Of a DNA stretch of 64,000 bases, positions 62,243 through 64,000 are shown one piece after another. Source of the stretch: Oleispirillum sp963678075. GTDB taxonomy: Bacteria; Pseudomonadota; Alphaproteobacteria; Rhodospirillales; Rhodospirillaceae. Each line of letters starts with the position of its first letter. Positions within the stretch are counted from its first letter, which is position 1. The notes beneath the pieces are model-generated. The model had not been told where the DNA came from. It searched no databases and saw only the letters and a list, made by a program, of their open reading frames with translations. The stretch is from positions 1 to 64,000 of the forward strand of contig CAXXPK010000001.1 of assembly GCA_963678075.2 (NCBI GenBank), read 5' to 3'. The position numbers were made by a program, and so were the translations under genes.

Positions 62243-62664
62243 ACAATCTGCGCGTTATACCGCGAAAGCCGGATGGGTCAAAGCGTGAATGGCGCGGTCG
62301 TGGCGTTGCGTTGCGGCGCGGCGGCGCGGATGCCGGGCTCGAAGGCCGAATGTCCGGCGTCGGGGATCACCGCGAAGGCGGCGCCCGGCCACGACCGGAC
62401 CAGGCGCTCGGCGGTGTGGATCGGGCAGACCACGTCGTGGCATCCCTGCACCACCGCCGCCGGTAGGTGGCGAATCGCCGCCATGTCCCGCAGCAGTTGG
62501 TCGGGGCGCAGGAATCCCGCGTGGCGCATGTAGTGAATCTCCAGCCGTGCCAGGGCGACCACGTCGCCGCCGACGGAATCTGGAATGCGTCAGCAGGAGT
62601 CCGGGTCGCCGGGGCCGTGCACCGCCGGGTCGGGGTGGTTGAGGCGGCGGCCATAGGCGTCTAG

Positions 62665-63323
62665 GCTCAGGACTCATTAAGGTTCGATCCAGAAGAGGAG
62701 GAGTACCGCGATGATGACGGCGGCAAAGAAGATATCCGCGTATCGGTCATATCGGGTGTGGATACGCCGCCAATCCTTGAGGCGAGCGAAGAGGTTCTCG
62801 ATCCTATGACGCTGGCGATAGAGGGTTTTGTCGTAAGCGTACTGGGTTTTGCGATGACGCATTGGCGGGATGCATGTAGCGATCCCTCTCTGTGTCAAAG
62901 CCTCTCGAAGGGGATCACCGTCATAGTCCTTGTCGGCGATCAGGACGTTGGCCTTGGGAAATAGGTCGAGCAACAGCATCGCGCCTTTGTAATCGCTCAT
63001 TTGCCCCTCGCTGAGCAGCAGGATGAGGGGCCTTCCTTGTCCGTCGCAAACCGCATGAAGCTTGGAGTTCAGCCCGCCTTTTGTGCGTCCGATACATCGG
63101 GGAAGAGCCCCTTTTTATAGAGGCTCGCGGCGGTCCGATGAGCTTTCAGGTGGGTTGCATCGATCATCAACCCGCAGCACGCCATGCGATAGCGGGAAAT
63201 GCGGCTCGATCTTCGCCAACTGCCTCTCTGACAACCAAAACAGATCACTCATGGATGGGGTCCTCCCTCCCATGAGTGAATCAGCCGCCGATCTGCCTGA
63301 CAATAATTTAATGAGTCCTGAGC
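62665..63323 (-). mobile_element. IS-A7: IS-A copy with a 185-bp internal deletion
   Basis: 659 bp with both ends intact (GCTCAGGACTCATTAA and its inward-reading partner). Compared with IS-A1, 185 bases of orfA are missing exactly between two copies of CGATCATCAACC that lie 185 bases apart in the full element. Flanks CTAG (62661-62664) and CTGG (63324-63327). orfB is intact, orfA destroyed: a MITE-like, non-autonomous derivative. Confidence 0.92.
62677..63000 (-). CDS. IS-A7 transposase orfB
   Basis: 107 residues; catalytic signatures present, with one change in the second-Asp motif (LIADKDYDGDP for LIADKGYDGDP). No usable orfA partner in this copy. Confidence 0.8.
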   Translation of the reverse strand: MSDYKGAMLLLDLFPKANVLIADKDYDGDPLREALTQRGIATCIPPMRHRKTQYAYDKTLYRQRHRIENLFARLKDWRRIHTRYDRYADIFFAAVIIAVLLLFWIEP

Positions 63324-64000
63324 CTGGGGGTCGGTGCGTTCGGCCTCGGGCGGGTGTTCCAGCCAGCGGCGCTCCGCCTCGGGGAAGAATCGTCCCATGC
63401 CGGTCAGAAACCACGCCGCTTCCTTTGCGCTGAACAAAAAGACTCCGCGCAGCACAAATCCCAGGCAGCGATCGGGGTGCGCCTGGCCATAGGCCAGGGC
63501 CAGGATCGTGCCCCAACTGCCGCCGCCCACCAGTCAGCGCAGAATCTTCAGATGTTGGCGCAGGGCCTCGATATCGGCGATCAGGTGCGCCGTGGTGTTG
63601 GCTTGGGTCTCGCCCAGGGGCGTCGAACGTCCGCAGCCGCGCTGATCGAACAGCACGATGCGGTAGCGGTCGGGGTCATAAAAACGCCGATGCGTCGGCA
63701 GGCAGCCGGACCCCGGTTCGCCGTGCAGAGATAGACCACGGGAATCCCCCATGGTGCGCCACACTGTTCCCAGAACAGCATATGGCCGTCCCCCACCGGC
63801 AAAGTGCCGGAGGAAAAGGGGGCGATTGCCGCTTCGCGGTTTTTCTCGACGATTTCGTGAACAATTCACTTTGACGCCGGGTGTCGCAATCGACCAACAT
63901 GGCGTCAACCGGAGAAAGGCCTTCCGGGGGCGCCGACAACATCGTGGCAATTCGCGCCTGAGGCATCTTCCGTCACCGCAGCGAGCCTGAGCATGTCGTC

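Larger units (their letters stand above)
62278..63802 (-). pseudogene. pip: Proline iminopeptidase split by IS-A7, with frameshift and nonsense codon
   Basis: Alpha/beta-hydrolase releasing N-terminal proline. The N-terminal part LPVGDGHMLFWEQCGAPWGI (TTG 63802) shifts frame near 63730 to LHGEPGSGCLPTHRRFYDPD and VLFDQRGCGRSTPLGETQAN. TGA at 63536-63534 interrupts LKILR-stop-LVGGGSWGTILALA, where Trp is expected; the nucleophile Ser lies in GGGSWG. IS-A7 follows PPEAERTDP. Beyond it the C-terminal half is broken again near 62595 but keeps VVQGCHDVVCP (Asp) and PDAGHSAFEPG (His). An open stretch further upstream (MPQARIATMLSAPPEG, from 63966) may be the end of another gene that I cannot identify. 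Confidence 0.8.

Overview
The window comes from a high-GC alphaproteobacterium, most likely of the order Rhodospirillales. The conserved gene orders point there: the SRP RNA gene directly upstream of dnaX-ybaB, with recR next; thrS-infC; carD-ferredoxin-S4 protein-SUV3-like helicase; a liv importer cassette; and a feoA-feoA-feoB-feoC operon behind a TGCGAATGATTTGCG box of the alphaproteobacterial Fur type. The assignment is inferred from layout and protein character, not from a database search.

The dominant theme is genome erosion. Ten insertion-sequence copies of two IS5-family elements (seven of IS-A, about 844 bp; three of IS-B, 1529 bp) and an IS3-family remnant lie in 64 kb. Around them about half of the chromosomal genes are broken by frameshifts, internal deletions, nonsense codons or insertions. 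Many nonsense codons fit G-to-A changes in Trp codons, and several deletions are in frame or sit between short direct repeats. Some single-base frameshifts lie in homopolymers, so part of the damage could be sequencing error, but the large clean deletions and IS insertions are hard to explain that way.

Layout: 1-5012, a liv branched-chain amino-acid importer and an amidase, mostly decayed. 5072-6188, a PD-(D/E)XK nuclease. 6529-11195, aconitase (two frameshifts), a small hypothetical, a transaldolase and a LysR regulator. 11294-13895, a TDT/TehA-type transporter, IS-A1 and a phosphatase-like protein with degenerate motifs. 13997-18296, carD, a half ferredoxin, an S4 remnant and a SUV3-like helicase with an amber codon. 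18452-20326, intact htpG. 20401-22651, IS-B1 with IS-A2 nested in it. 22652-27519, intact infC, thrS and two LPS-type glycosyltransferases. 27570-31640, a broken hydrolase, IS3 remnant, IS-B2 and pieces of a polysaccharide cluster. 31641-33167, a truncated IS-A3 abutting a type II-C cas9 relic with a tracrRNA-like gene next to it. 33163-38072, the housekeeping block recR, ybaB, dnaX, ffs, pheA and kdsB, all intact. 38294-46537, a broken MATE exporter, IS-A4, IS-A5 and a collapsed O-antigen/capsule operon. 46675-51396, a sulfate import and activation operon (cysA, a cysT/cysW chimera, sbp, a cysN/cysC chimera, cysD) with every gene damaged. 51455-53746, a cache-domain remnant, an intact DEAD-box helicase and mgsA cut by IS-A6. 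54789-58350, an intact ferrous iron uptake operon carrying a 22-G tract, and an Xre regulator. 58353-64000, a DUF2975 gene split by IS-B3, a broken BASS transporter, ArfB, tRNA-Arg(CCU) and a proline iminopeptidase split by IS-A7.

Taken together, translation, DNA repair, chaperone, LPS-core and iron uptake genes are kept, while amino-acid and sulfate import, sulfate activation, surface polysaccharide synthesis and CRISPR defence are decaying. That pattern suggests a lineage recently moved to a protected, nutrient-rich or host-associated life (inference). The most distinctive item is the cas9 relic with a still-recognisable tracrRNA.
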